Source: Enterococcaceae bacterium
GTDB lineage: Bacteria; Bacillota; Bacilli; Lactobacillales; Enterococcaceae
Assembly: GCA_022649665.1 (NCBI GenBank)
Contig: JALCOL010000002.1
Coordinates: 186,001-250,000, forward strand
Direction: 5' to 3'
DNA length: 64,000 bases
Positions 1 through 7,701 of the stretch are shown piece by piece. The stretch's first letter is position 1. Each line of letters opens with the position of its first letter. A program made the position numbers and the translations under genes. Below the pieces are notes generated by a model. The model was not told the origin of the DNA, did no database searches, and saw only the letters and a program-made list of their open reading frames with translations.

Positions 1-1
1 G

Positions 2-1612
2 CTTGAAAATTGGGATACCTCGAGTGTCACGAGCACTGCTTGGATGTTTCTCGATGACAAAGTGCTGACTTCGATCGGCAATATCGGCGGCTGGCAGATG
101 GGCAAAGTCACGAATACTGCCGGCATGTTTTGGGGGGCCAATAGCCTCACCGAGATGGGCGTTCTTGATAATTGGGACGTTTCCAAAGTGACGACGATGC
201 AGCAAATGTTCGGCTATTGTTACTCAATGAGTACATTCGGCAATTTGAGCCGCTGGAATGTTTCCAATGTGACGAATATGTCTTATATGTTTACTGGTGA
301 ATTTGGCGGGTTAAAGACGCTCGGCGACATCAGCAACTGGGACGTCTCCAAAGTGACGACGATGACACAAATGTTCAACGGGGTGCAAGTGCTGAATACC
401 GCTGAACTTGGCGACTTGGGGAACTGGAATGTGGCGAATGTGAAGAACTTCAATGAAATGTTTCGCATTACTGAAAATCTATCCACCCTTAATTTTAAAA
501 CTTGGCAGATCGCTAGCGATGCAGATGTCGGCAACATGTTGGACGGTTCCGGGATCACTAAGATCATTTTGGGCGAGGGCATTCAAAAAACGATCACGCT
601 CCCCGGACAAAAACTGCGCATCGGCTCCAAAGAAAACGGCGACTGGACTGCTTGGGTCGGGGTCGGCACACAGTTTGGCGGTTCTGAAGCTGCTCCGGAA
701 GGCGAAGTCTTAACGGCGAAAACATATCTCAGTCAAACGAATAGCGCCGATACCTATATCATCGCCAAACCGAAAGTCCAAGCGATCGATCTTCAAGTCA
801 ATGATGCGTGGAAGCCCGCGGCCGGGGTTCCGAACATCAAATTCACGATCACCAACAATAATGCAAAAGTTCCAGATGCGGCGATCAATGAAGATGCGTT
901 CGGCGATGCGGCGACGTTCGTGACAGATGCGAACGGCAAGATCTTGACGCGCTATATGCCGGCCACTGCCTTTTATGATTACCAGGCACAAGAAGATCTG
1001 GCGAATTCGAATCAAAATTACTGGCCGCTTGCCGAAGTGCCGGATGCCGCTTCGCCGGTCGCGACGGTTTATGAGATGCAGGAAAATGATACTTCAGGAA
1101 CGATCGCGCCGGTTACGCCGATTGAAAATCCGCTTTATGTCGTGCCAAAAGTCGTGATCCATATCAATGTACAAGACACGGACGGCAAGGCTGCCCCGCG
1201 CGTTTACTTTGAACTGCTGGATGAAAGCGGCACGCCAGTCACTCAGCTCGGCAGCAAGACTTTTGTTCAGCCGGTGACCGGCGCTGACGGCAGCTATACG
1301 ATCGAAAATTACTATATCGAAAAGCCTGGGAACTATACGCTGAAGATCGTGAAAGACCTTTCCGCCGGCTATGATCCGGCAAACGGCGATACGTTCACTG
1401 CCGATACAGAAGATTCGACAAAAACGCTGATCAATTTTGGCGGCACATACAATATCAATGTGAAAGTCGTCAAAAGCAAGATCATCTTGCCGCTGACCGG
1501 CGGCACAGGATTTATTCCGTGGATCACAATGATCGTGATCACGAGCGGGATCTTAGCAGTTGGTTTAGGCGCAAAACGAAAGAAAAAAATGAAAACAGTC
1601 AAGAAGTCGTGA
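2..1612 (+). CDS. BspA-like (DUF285) LPXTG surface protein, 5' truncated by window
   Basis: The frame is open to the left edge: bases 2-43 already encode a repeat unit (LENWDTSSVTS), so the gene starts upstream and 536 residues are visible. The first ~170 residues are DUF285 repeats of the form NWDVSKVTTM..MF, a leucine-rich-like module of cell-surface proteins in Lactobacillales and Listeria. A middle region follows, then a Cna-B/prealbumin-like stretch near residues 390-480. The C terminus is a sorting signal: LPLTG, a hydrophobic segment, and a Lys/Arg tail. The protein should be anchored to peptidoglycan by sortase A. Adhesion is inferred from the family; the ligand is unknown. Two strong hairpins follow the stop. 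Confidence 0.9.
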   Translation, partial: LENWDTSSVTSTAWMFLDDKVLTSIGNIGGWQMGKVTNTAGMFWGANSLTEMGVLDNWDVSKVTTMQQMFGYCYSMSTFGNLSRWNVSNVTNMSYMFTGEFGGLKTLGDISNWDVSKVTTMTQMFNGVQVLNTAELGDLGNWNVANVKNFNEMFRITENLSTLNFKTWQIASDADVGNMLDGSGITKIILGEGIQKTITLPGQKLRIGSKENGDWTAWVGVGTQFGGSEAAPEGEVLTAKTYLSQTNSADTYIIAKPKVQAIDLQVNDAWKPAAGVPNIKFTITNNNAKVPDAAINEDAFGDAATFVTDANGKILTRYMPATAFYDYQAQEDLANSNQNYWPLAEVPDAASPVATVYEMQENDTSGTIAPVTPIENPLYVVPKVVIHINVQDTDGKAAPRVYFELLDESGTPVTQLGSKTFVQPVTGADGSYTIENYYIEKPGNYTLKIVKDLSAGYDPANGDTFTADTEDSTKTLINFGGTYNINVKVVKSKIILPLTGGTGFIPWITMIVITSGILAVGLGAKRKKKMKTVKKS

Positions 1613-1621
1613 CAAAAGTGC

Positions 1622-1708
1622 GCAGCTTCGAGATAAGAAGCTGCTTTTGGAACACTGTTTATTCAGAGATCGGGAAGCGTGACGATTCATGTCACGCTTC
1701 CCTTTTTT
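1622..1708 (+). terminator. Double stem-loop after the surface protein gene
   Basis: Hairpin 1 pairs GCAGCTTC (1622-1629) with GAAGCTGC (1637-1644) and is followed by TTTT. Hairpin 2 is a perfect 12-bp stem, GGGAAGCGTGAC (1672-1683) with GTCACGCTTCCC (1691-1702), followed by six T. The second is a textbook intrinsic terminator. The segment between them contains the GTTTATTC motif that recurs at other terminators in the window. Confidence 0.85.
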
Positions 1709-1857
1709 CAATCAATTTGGTTGATCATTGGATTCATTTTTTTAATGAAAGCCGATTCTGCAAGCGTTCTGCACGGGGAAAGCAGCCGGTGGTGTTATAC
1801 TTTTAGATGGAAGCAATCGTAATCAAAGAAAACTCACATTCAAATGGAGGAATGACG

Positions 1858-2430
1858 ATGAAAACCATTGCTATTTTCGGAGACAGTGTTGCCGCTGGCC
1901 GCTTTCATGACGAGATCCAACACAAACTGGATGAATTTTTAAAAATCGAATTGGACGCGCGCGGCTATCGCGATTATCTGATCAAAAATTTTGGTGAGCT
2001 TGGCGCTTCGACCGAGACCGCTGTTAAAAAAGTTGATGAAACTGCGGCAGTGAAGCCGGCACTGACAGTTGTGAATATCGGGATCAACGACGCGATCAAT
2101 ATTCGCGACAATCAACAGACTTACGCTGCTAATTTGACGAAGATCATCGAAACGCTCAAAAATGCAGGATCTAAAATCATCGTGATGGGGCCGAGCTATG
2201 TGGACAGCGCCCGCAAGCCGCAAGCTGATCAAAAGATTTTGCAGGAATACGCCAAGATCTGCCGCGGGATCGCTGAAAAAGAGCACGTGCCATTTATCGA
2301 TGTGTACGATACGATGACGAGCTTCATCGATAAAAATAAATTTTTGCAGCCGGATGGTCTGCATCCGTCGCTTTTCGGCTACCATCTTTTAGCGGTATTG
2401 ATCGCGGATCAAATGGATCAAATGAAATAA
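1858..2430 (+). CDS. SGNH/GDSL-type hydrolase, paralog 1
   Basis: 190 residues. Block I GDS is in IFGDSVAAG (nucleophile Ser). The Gly/Asn blocks appear as NIGINDA, and the Asp-x-x-His pair as DGLHPSLFGYH near the C terminus, so the SGNH catalytic set is complete. No signal peptide, so probably a cytoplasmic esterase or lipase-like hydrolase; the substrate is unknown. The start at 1858 is chosen because GGAGG (1846-1850) sits 7 nt upstream. The ATG at 1852 is too close, and the one at 1807 has no ribosome binding site. A close paralog follows 120 bp downstream. Confidence 0.85.
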   Translation: MKTIAIFGDSVAAGRFHDEIQHKLDEFLKIELDARGYRDYLIKNFGELGASTETAVKKVDETAAVKPALTVVNIGINDAINIRDNQQTYAANLTKIIETLKNAGSKIIVMGPSYVDSARKPQADQKILQEYAKICRGIAEKEHVPFIDVYDTMTSFIDKNKFLQPDGLHPSLFGYHLLAVLIADQMDQMK

Positions 2431-2440
2431 AGCAAAACGC

Positions 2441-2490
2441 CGTTTATTCGGATATTGGAACCGTGATAAGAATTATCTCACGGTTTTTTT
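2441..2490 (+). terminator. Intrinsic terminator after SGNH paralog 1
   Basis: AACCGTGA (2459-2466) pairs with TCACGGTT (2478-2485) and runs into a T tract. It is preceded by the recurrent motif CGTTTATTCG (2441-2450). Confidence 0.8.
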
Positions 2491-2512
2491 GTCTTTCTGA
2501 AAGGATACCCTG

Positions 2513-2521
2513 TGTTATAAT
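2513..2521 (+). promoter_or_regulatory. Extended -10 promoter for SGNH paralog 2
   Basis: TGTTATAAT (2513-2521) is a perfect -10 hexamer with an extended TGn element. No good -35 is seen 17 bp upstream, as is common for extended -10 promoters. It lies just after the terminator, so the second SGNH gene probably has its own transcript. Confidence 0.55.
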
Positions 2522-2552
2522 CCATGAGAAGAGACAAGCAGGAGGGACAAAA

Positions 2553-3131
2553 ATGAAAACGATTGCGATATTCGGCGACAGTGTCGCGGCTGGAGTGTAT
2601 CACAAACAAGTCAAACACGAACTGGACCGCTTTCTTAAGATCGAACTGGATGCCCGCGGCTATGCGGAGTATGTGATTCAAAATTTTGGGATCCGCGGAG
2701 CAACGACGGCGGTCGGACTGATGTACGTTGAAGAAACCGCGATGGCGCGGCCTGACTTGACGATCGTGAATATCGGCGTGAATGATGCGGTCAAGGTGCG
2801 CGACAATCTTGCAGAATATATGGATAATTTGACGAAAATCGTGCAGACACTGAAAAAGTCCGGCACGCAATTGATTCTCTTAGGACCAAGCTACGTCGAT
2901 GGAAAAGTTCGCAAAACGGCGAACCAAGCCACGATCGAATCATATGATCACGGAGCTAAGCAAGTCGCGAAGCTTGAAGCGGTCCCATTCATCGATGTCT
3001 ATCAGGAAATGGGAATGCTGCAAGAAAAAGAGCGATTCCTGCAGGCGGATGGTCTCCATCCGTCACTTTTCGGCTATCATTTGTTAGCGATGCTGATCGC
3101 TGATATGATCGATAAAAAACAATTATTATGA
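2553..3131 (+). CDS. SGNH/GDSL-type hydrolase, paralog 2
   Basis: 192 residues, closely similar to the preceding gene along its whole length: same opening MKTIAIFGDSVAAG, same NIGVNDA block, same DGLHPSLFGYH. The catalytic Ser, Gly, Asn and Asp/His positions are all kept. The start at 2553 is set by GGAGGG 6 nt upstream; the open frame back to 2463 runs into the terminator and is not coding. The stop overlaps an ATG (ATGA at 3128) in front of malic enzyme, so the two may be co-transcribed. The pair looks like a tandem duplication; whether substrates differ cannot be seen. Confidence 0.85.
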   Translation: MKTIAIFGDSVAAGVYHKQVKHELDRFLKIELDARGYAEYVIQNFGIRGATTAVGLMYVEETAMARPDLTIVNIGVNDAVKVRDNLAEYMDNLTKIVQTLKKSGTQLILLGPSYVDGKVRKTANQATIESYDHGAKQVAKLEAVPFIDVYQEMGMLQEKERFLQADGLHPSLFGYHLLAMLIADMIDKKQLL

Positions 3132-3148
3132 GCGAGAGGAAGAAATTC

Positions 3149-4324
3149 ATGAAAGAGAAAGAACGATCCGCCGACGTCAAACAACTAGCGCTTGCACAAG
3201 CGAAAAAATATCACGGAAAATTGGAAGTCGTACCGAAAGTAAAAGTTGCCGATCGCCGGGATCTTAGTATTGCTTATACACCGGGTGTCGCCGCAGTGTC
3301 GCTTGCGATCGCGAAAGATCCGGAAAAAGCGTATGAGCTGACGACCAAGCACAATACCGTCGCCGTCGTCAGCGACGGCTCAGCGGTGCTCGGACTGGGA
3401 GACATCGGTCCGAAAGCTGCGATGCCGGTCATGGAGGGAAAAGCCGCGCTGTTCAAACATTTTGCGAATGTCGATGCGGTTCCGCTTGTTTTGGATACGC
3501 AAGATACAGAAGAGATCATCCGGATCGTCAAAGCGCTCGCGCCGACATTCGGCGGGATCAATTTGGAAGACATTTCCGCACCGCGCTGTTTGGAGATCGA
3601 GCAGCGTTTGATCGAAGAGTGCGACATCCCGGTTTTCCATGATGATCAGCATGGAACAGCGATCGTTGTTTTGGCGGCTGTCTTCAATAGTTTAAAGCTG
3701 ATCGGCAAAACGATCGATCAAGTCAAGATCGTCGTAAATGGCGGCGGGGCAGCCGGTCTTTCAGTGACCCGCAAAATGCTCGCGGCTGGAGCAAAACACG
3801 TGATCGTGGTCGATAAAGTCGGCATCTTGAACGAACGCGATGCAGATCAATTGCCGGCGCATCACGCCGCGATCGCAAAAGAAACGAATCAAGAACATCT
3901 CAGCGGAACACTCAAAGAAGCTTTGCGCGGCGCGGACATTTTTGTCGGTGTTTCTGCACCCGGAGTGCTCAAGGCGGAATGGATCAAAGAAATGGCAGAT
4001 AAACCAGTGATTTTCGCAATGGCCAATCCGACGCCCGAGATTTTTCCGGACGAAGCGCTTGCTGCCGGAGCCTATATCGTGGGGACCGGGCGGAGCGATT
4101 TTCCGAATCAGATCAATAATGTCTTGGCCTTCCCTGGGATCTTTCGCGGAGCGCTCGACGCGCGGGCGCGCAAGATCACGCTTGCGATGCAGATCGCCGC
4201 AGCAAAGGGGATCGCGAGTTTGATTCCTGCGAGCGAACTTACCACGACAAATATCATCCCCGACCCGTTTCAGGAAAATGTAGCGAAAGTCGTCGCGAAA
4301 AGCGTCAGCGACGCGGTGCGCTGA
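3149..4324 (+). CDS. NAD(P)-dependent malic enzyme
   Basis: 391 residues. Oxidatively decarboxylates malate to pyruvate and CO2. Family features: the SIAYTPGVA motif, a metal-binding stretch around HDDQHGTA, and a Rossmann loop VNGGGAAGLS. The length fits the short bacterial (MaeA/MaeE-type) enzymes without the phosphotransacetylase domain. The start at 3149 has the ribosome binding site GAGAGGA. An in-frame ATG at 3128 overlaps the previous stop but has no such site; coupled initiation there is possible. pcp follows 12 bp later, so the two are probably one transcript. No malate transporter or MaeKR-type two-component system is adjacent in this window. Confidence 0.92.
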   Translation: MKEKERSADVKQLALAQAKKYHGKLEVVPKVKVADRRDLSIAYTPGVAAVSLAIAKDPEKAYELTTKHNTVAVVSDGSAVLGLGDIGPKAAMPVMEGKAALFKHFANVDAVPLVLDTQDTEEIIRIVKALAPTFGGINLEDISAPRCLEIEQRLIEECDIPVFHDDQHGTAIVVLAAVFNSLKLIGKTIDQVKIVVNGGGAAGLSVTRKMLAAGAKHVIVVDKVGILNERDADQLPAHHAAIAKETNQEHLSGTLKEALRGADIFVGVSAPGVLKAEWIKEMADKPVIFAMANPTPEIFPDEALAAGAYIVGTGRSDFPNQINNVLAFPGIFRGALDARARKITLAMQIAAAKGIASLIPASELTTTNIIPDPFQENVAKVVAKSVSDAVR

Positions 4325-4336
4325 AAGGAGAATAGG

Positions 4337-4975
4337 ATGAAGATTTTAGTGACCGGCTTTGCGCCGTTTGGAAAAGAAAAAATCAATCCTTCGTATGAAG
4401 CAGTCAAACGTTTGCCGGATAAGATCCAGCAAGCGGAGATCGTGAAGGCAGAGATCCCGACGACCTATATCGAAGATGGCCATGTGCTGGAACGCCTGTT
4501 GGAAACTCATCAGCCTGATTTCGTCCTTTGCATTGGACAGGCGGGACGCCGAACGGCGATCACAGTCGAAAAAGTCGCGATCAATTTGATGGAAGCGCGC
4601 ATCCCGGACAATGGCGGGAACCAGCCGCTTGACAAAGCGATCGTTCCAGACGGTGAAACGGCATATTTTGCAACGCTGCCGGTCAAAGCGATCGTTCAAA
4701 AGATCCGCAGCCGCGGGATCCCGGCCGAAATGTCTTACAGTGCCGGGACATTTGTCTGCAACGACTTGATGTACCGCCTACTGTATCTGGCGGCAGTCAA
4801 ATTTCACGGCCTGCGCGGCGGCTTTATCCATGTGCCGTTTCTGCCGGAACAAGTGCTTGATAAACCGAATGCTCCCAGCATGAGTTTGGAAATGATGGTC
4901 GCGGGGCTCACTGCCACGATCGAAGCACTTCTCGCTCCCGAAGAGACGAATGAGCCGATGGGCGAATTAGATTAG
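4337..4975 (+). CDS. pcp: Pyroglutamyl-peptidase I (peptidase C15)
   Basis: 212 residues. Removes N-terminal pyroglutamate from peptides in the cytoplasm. The opening VTGFAPFG, the Gln/Ala/Gly stretch GQAGRR, the catalytic Cys in TFVCND and the catalytic His in GFIHVPFLPEQ are all present, and length matches the family. The ribosome binding site AAAGGAG precedes the ATG. It follows malic enzyme at 12 bp. Confidence 0.95.
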   Translation: MKILVTGFAPFGKEKINPSYEAVKRLPDKIQQAEIVKAEIPTTYIEDGHVLERLLETHQPDFVLCIGQAGRRTAITVEKVAINLMEARIPDNGGNQPLDKAIVPDGETAYFATLPVKAIVQKIRSRGIPAEMSYSAGTFVCNDLMYRLLYLAAVKFHGLRGGFIHVPFLPEQVLDKPNAPSMSLEMMVAGLTATIEALLAPEETNEPMGELD

Positions 4976-5101
4976 CGAGTCGTTTTTTATTCCAGCTTGA
5001 TCCGAAAAAATAAATAACCATATTTAAAATTGATTGATAGCGGCGAACTATTTGCTTCTATTATAAGAGTATCGTAAACTGAATAAAGTAAGGTAAAATT
5101 T

Positions 5102-5129
5102 GAGGAAGTTCATGCTTCCTCTATTTTTT
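5102..5129 (+). terminator. Stem-loop between pcp and the DUF1538 gene; terminator or attenuator
   Basis: GAGGAAG (5102-5108) pairs with CTTCCTC (5115-5121) and is followed by TATTTTTTT. It stands only 30 bp before the DUF1538 gene and after an AT-rich stretch with -10-like TATTAT/TATAAG (5059-5067). It could end the pcp transcript or act as an attenuator in the leader of the next operon. The sequence does not decide between these. Confidence 0.6.
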
Positions 5130-5158
5130 TGCTTTGAACAACTAATGATAGAAGGAGA

Positions 5159-6769
5159 GTGGATTTAATCAGTACGATCATTAAAATGACGAAAGAAACA
5201 TTCTTATCCTCTCTGCCGTTGGCTGCAATCATCACTTTAGTCTGTGTTTTTATTGCCCCCTTTGAAGATCCAAGCGGATATTTCAAATTATTGATAGGCT
5301 ATGGAAGTGTCGTTTTCGGTCAGGCATTATTTTTGGTAGGATTGGACGCAAGTATTTTGCCGATCGGAAAAATCGTCGGCAGTTCATTGATCAAATTGAA
5401 GAAAAGCTGGCTGATCATCGGCGTGAGTATCATTTTTGGTCTTTTGGTCACGATCGCCGAGCCGGCGCTTGAAGTGCTGGGCCGGCAGTCCCATTTGATC
5501 ATGCCGGCGATCAATGTCCGGACATTTGTTTGGCTCGCCAGTGCGGGCACTGGTTTCTCGGTCGGCTTCGCGCTGTTGCGGCTGATGAAAAATTGGAACA
5601 TCAAAAAGGTATTTGCGCTTCTTTATGCTGTTGTTTTCGCTTTGGTCGTCTTCGTACCGCAAGAATTCGTCGGCTTGGCGTTTGATGCAAGCGGGGCCAC
5701 CACCGGCGATATTTCAGTACCGTTTGTCCTCGCGCTCGGGATCGGTGTCGCGCGCACGATGTCCAAATCAAAATCGAGCGATGACACGTTTGGGATCATT
5801 GGGATCACTTCGGTCGGACCGATTTTGTCGATCTTTATTTACGGAACAGTTTTGTATTTTATGAATGGCGGCGTCTTGCCGGCAGAACAAGCGTATGATC
5901 CGCTGGCTGGCGACACTTTATGGGGACTTTTCGCGGGAAATTTGAGCGGGGTCGCGCTCGCGCTTTTTCCAGTCGTCTTGGCATTCATTCCCTGCTGCTT
6001 GTTTATTGTCAATATCCCGCGTTCGCGTCTGTTTCAAATTCTGCTGGGGGTCATTCCAGTCTATGTAGGACTGCTGATTTTTCTGACGGGGATCGATTAC
6101 GGATTTGCATTTGCCGGCAAGTATATCGGCGAAGTCTTTTTGGATCCGGCGCGTCCCGAGTACTTCGAATGGATCTTGCTCGTGATCTGTTTTCTCTTAG
6201 GAATGGCGATCACCTTATCAGAACCTGCCGTTACGGTTTTAGGCGATCAGCTGGAAGAGCTGACCAACGGCCACATCAAGAAATTTACGATCCGCGGAAC
6301 ATTAGCGATCGGGATCGGTTTTGCGGCCGTTCTTTCCGTCATCAAAATTTTGAGTAATCTCAATATTTTATGGTTTCTCGGACCGCTTTATCTCGTTGCG
6401 ATGCTTTTAATGAAGTTTACTTCGACGATGTTCGTCGCGCTGGCCTTTGACTCGGGCGGCGTGACGGGCGGCGCGCTGACTTCTGCATTTTTGACGCCGC
6501 TCACGCTTGGGATCGCCCAAATGGTCGCCGAACGAACCAGCGAAAATGTTTCGATCTTGAATAACGGTTTGGGGATCATCGCGTTTATTTCGGTCACACC
6601 GCTGATCGCCGTCCAAGTGCTGGGGATCATTTATCAACTGAAGGCCAATGTCATCCAAAAAGCAGCCGAAGAAGAAGAGCTGTCGCGTTTGGAACAATTT
6701 CTGGCGACGAATAACGGGATCGCATCTGCAATCGAAAAGAAAAAGGAGGCGGAAGAAAATGGTGTTTGA
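5159..6769 (+). CDS. DUF1538 family multi-pass membrane protein
   Basis: 536 residues, about 12 hydrophobic segments. The protein is an internal duplication offset by about 254 residues. TIAEPALEVLG (98-108) matches TLSEPAVTVLG (352-362), and LAFDASGATTG (173-183) matches LAFDSGGVTGG (428-438). Such inverted or tandem halves are typical of transporters, but no substrate is known to me for DUF1538. The GTG at 5159 is very close to the AAGGAG element; the ATG at 5186 is an alternative start. Two P-II-like genes follow, the first overlapping by 11 bp, so the channel or transporter is probably regulated by them. Confidence 0.75.
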   Translation: MDLISTIIKMTKETFLSSLPLAAIITLVCVFIAPFEDPSGYFKLLIGYGSVVFGQALFLVGLDASILPIGKIVGSSLIKLKKSWLIIGVSIIFGLLVTIAEPALEVLGRQSHLIMPAINVRTFVWLASAGTGFSVGFALLRLMKNWNIKKVFALLYAVVFALVVFVPQEFVGLAFDASGATTGDISVPFVLALGIGVARTMSKSKSSDDTFGIIGITSVGPILSIFIYGTVLYFMNGGVLPAEQAYDPLAGDTLWGLFAGNLSGVALALFPVVLAFIPCCLFIVNIPRSRLFQILLGVIPVYVGLLIFLTGIDYGFAFAGKYIGEVFLDPARPEYFEWILLVICFLLGMAITLSEPAVTVLGDQLEELTNGHIKKFTIRGTLAIGIGFAAVLSVIKILSNLNILWFLGPLYLVAMLLMKFTSTMFVALAFDSGGVTGGALTSAFLTPLTLGIAQMVAERTSENVSILNNGLGIIAFISVTPLIAVQVLGIIYQLKANVIQKAAEEEELSRLEQFLATNNGIASAIEKKKEAEENGV

Positions 6770-7073
6770 AGAAAATAATATTCTTTTTTTGCATATCATT
6801 ACCGGACGCCGAAAAAAGGACCGGCTTTTAGCCTATTTAGCTGACAATGGCTGCCAACTGATCAATACGACTTATGCATTCGGCACGATCACACCAAGTC
6901 ATTTGGAAAGTCTGATCGGAGTCGTGCCCGAAGTCGAAAAAGTAATGATCAGCTGTTTGATCCATAAAAAAGATAAAGAAATGCTTTTCCAAACGCTTTT
7001 AGAAGATTTTGCTTTCAAGAAGCCGAATACTGGGATCGCGTATACGGTACCGATCGAAGAAGTATCGTTTTAA
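6759..7073 (+). CDS. P-II-like regulatory protein, first of pair
   Basis: 104 residues, ferredoxin-like beta-alpha-beta pattern as in the P-II/GlnK superfamily. No classical T-loop Tyr motif is visible, so uridylylation is unlikely. The start at 6759 is chosen because AAAAGGAGGCGG stands just upstream. It overlaps the end of the DUF1538 gene by 11 bp, which indicates coupled translation. The probable job is to regulate the adjacent membrane protein, as GlnK does AmtB. This is inferred from context; the effector is unknown. Confidence 0.6.
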   Translation: MVFEENNILFLHIITGRRKKDRLLAYLADNGCQLINTTYAFGTITPSHLESLIGVVPEVEKVMISCLIHKKDKEMLFQTLLEDFAFKKPNTGIAYTVPIEEVSF

Positions 7074-7085
7074 TAGGGAGGAAAG

Positions 7086-7409
7086 ATGAACATGAAACAA
7101 GAACAGTGTGCGATCCATATTGTGACGCGCGCGGGCTATGCCGATGAAGTTTTCAAAGTGATCCGCGCGGCCGGCGCGCGCGGGGCGACGATCTTGAATG
7201 CACGCGGCGAGGGCAGCCGTCATGAAGTGTTTATGGGGATCACCGTCGATACCGCTAAAGAGATCATCATCTGTGTCGTCGATCGTCCGACTGGCGAAAA
7301 AGTGCTGAAGGCAGTCCAAGACAAAGTCGGGATCGGCACCAAAGCACATAGTATTGCTTTTTCAGTTCCTGTTCTCGACACAGTCGGAATCGATCAAGAA
7401 TCGCTGTAA
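7086..7409 (+). CDS. P-II family nitrogen-regulator-like protein, second of pair
   Basis: 107 residues. Better match to P-II than its neighbour: an early strand AIHIVTRAG, the region GEGSRHEVFMG in T-loop position, and a C-terminal strand near KIGIGTKAHSI-like residues. It follows the first P-II-like gene after 12 bp with AGGAGG upstream. The two are divergent paralogs and might form a hetero-oligomer on the DUF1538 protein. A terminator follows. Confidence 0.65.
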   Translation: MNMKQEQCAIHIVTRAGYADEVFKVIRAAGARGATILNARGEGSRHEVFMGITVDTAKEIIICVVDRPTGEKVLKAVQDKVGIGTKAHSIAFSVPVLDTVGIDQESL

Positions 7410-7432
7410 AAAACCGAAAATAAAATATGAGG

Positions 7433-7468
7433 AAAAAAAGTACTTTCTTGTGGGAAAGTGCTTTTTTT
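7433..7468 (+). terminator. Intrinsic terminator after the P-II pair
   Basis: AAAAAAAGTACTTTC (7433-7447) pairs with GAAAGTGCTTTTTTT (7454-7468). It closes the DUF1538/P-II operon. Confidence 0.8.
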
Positions 7469-7701
7469 GTGAATGTTTTTTAAAGAAATGTAATTAATAA
7501 AATTTGATATCGTTATATAATAAATATTAGCATTTTCTTATTAAAAAAAATGCGCTATAACTTGCGTTCTTATGGCATATTGCGATGAATTAAGATATAT
7601 TTAAGGTGTAATCAAATATTTAAATGTTTTATAGAAACATAGGTTATTTGTTATTTTTAAATAGGAGATTACTAGTCGAAAACTAAAGTGAGGTGTAGTG
7701 A
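7469..7701 (+). promoter_or_regulatory. AT-rich leader region of the pilus operon
   Basis: About 230 bp of strongly AT-rich DNA, unlike the genes on both sides. TATAAT at 7517-7522 is a perfect -10 hexamer with no convincing -35. A small GCATTTT/AAAATGC hairpin lies at 7532-7552. The ribosome binding site GAGGTG stands before the ATG at 7702. No ORF is visible. The promoter assignment is weak. Confidence 0.35.

Noticed and set aside
3128-3148. ATGA overlap as the malic enzyme start
   Set aside because: No ribosome binding site before 3128; GAGAGGA inside this stretch favours 3149, though coupled initiation is possible.
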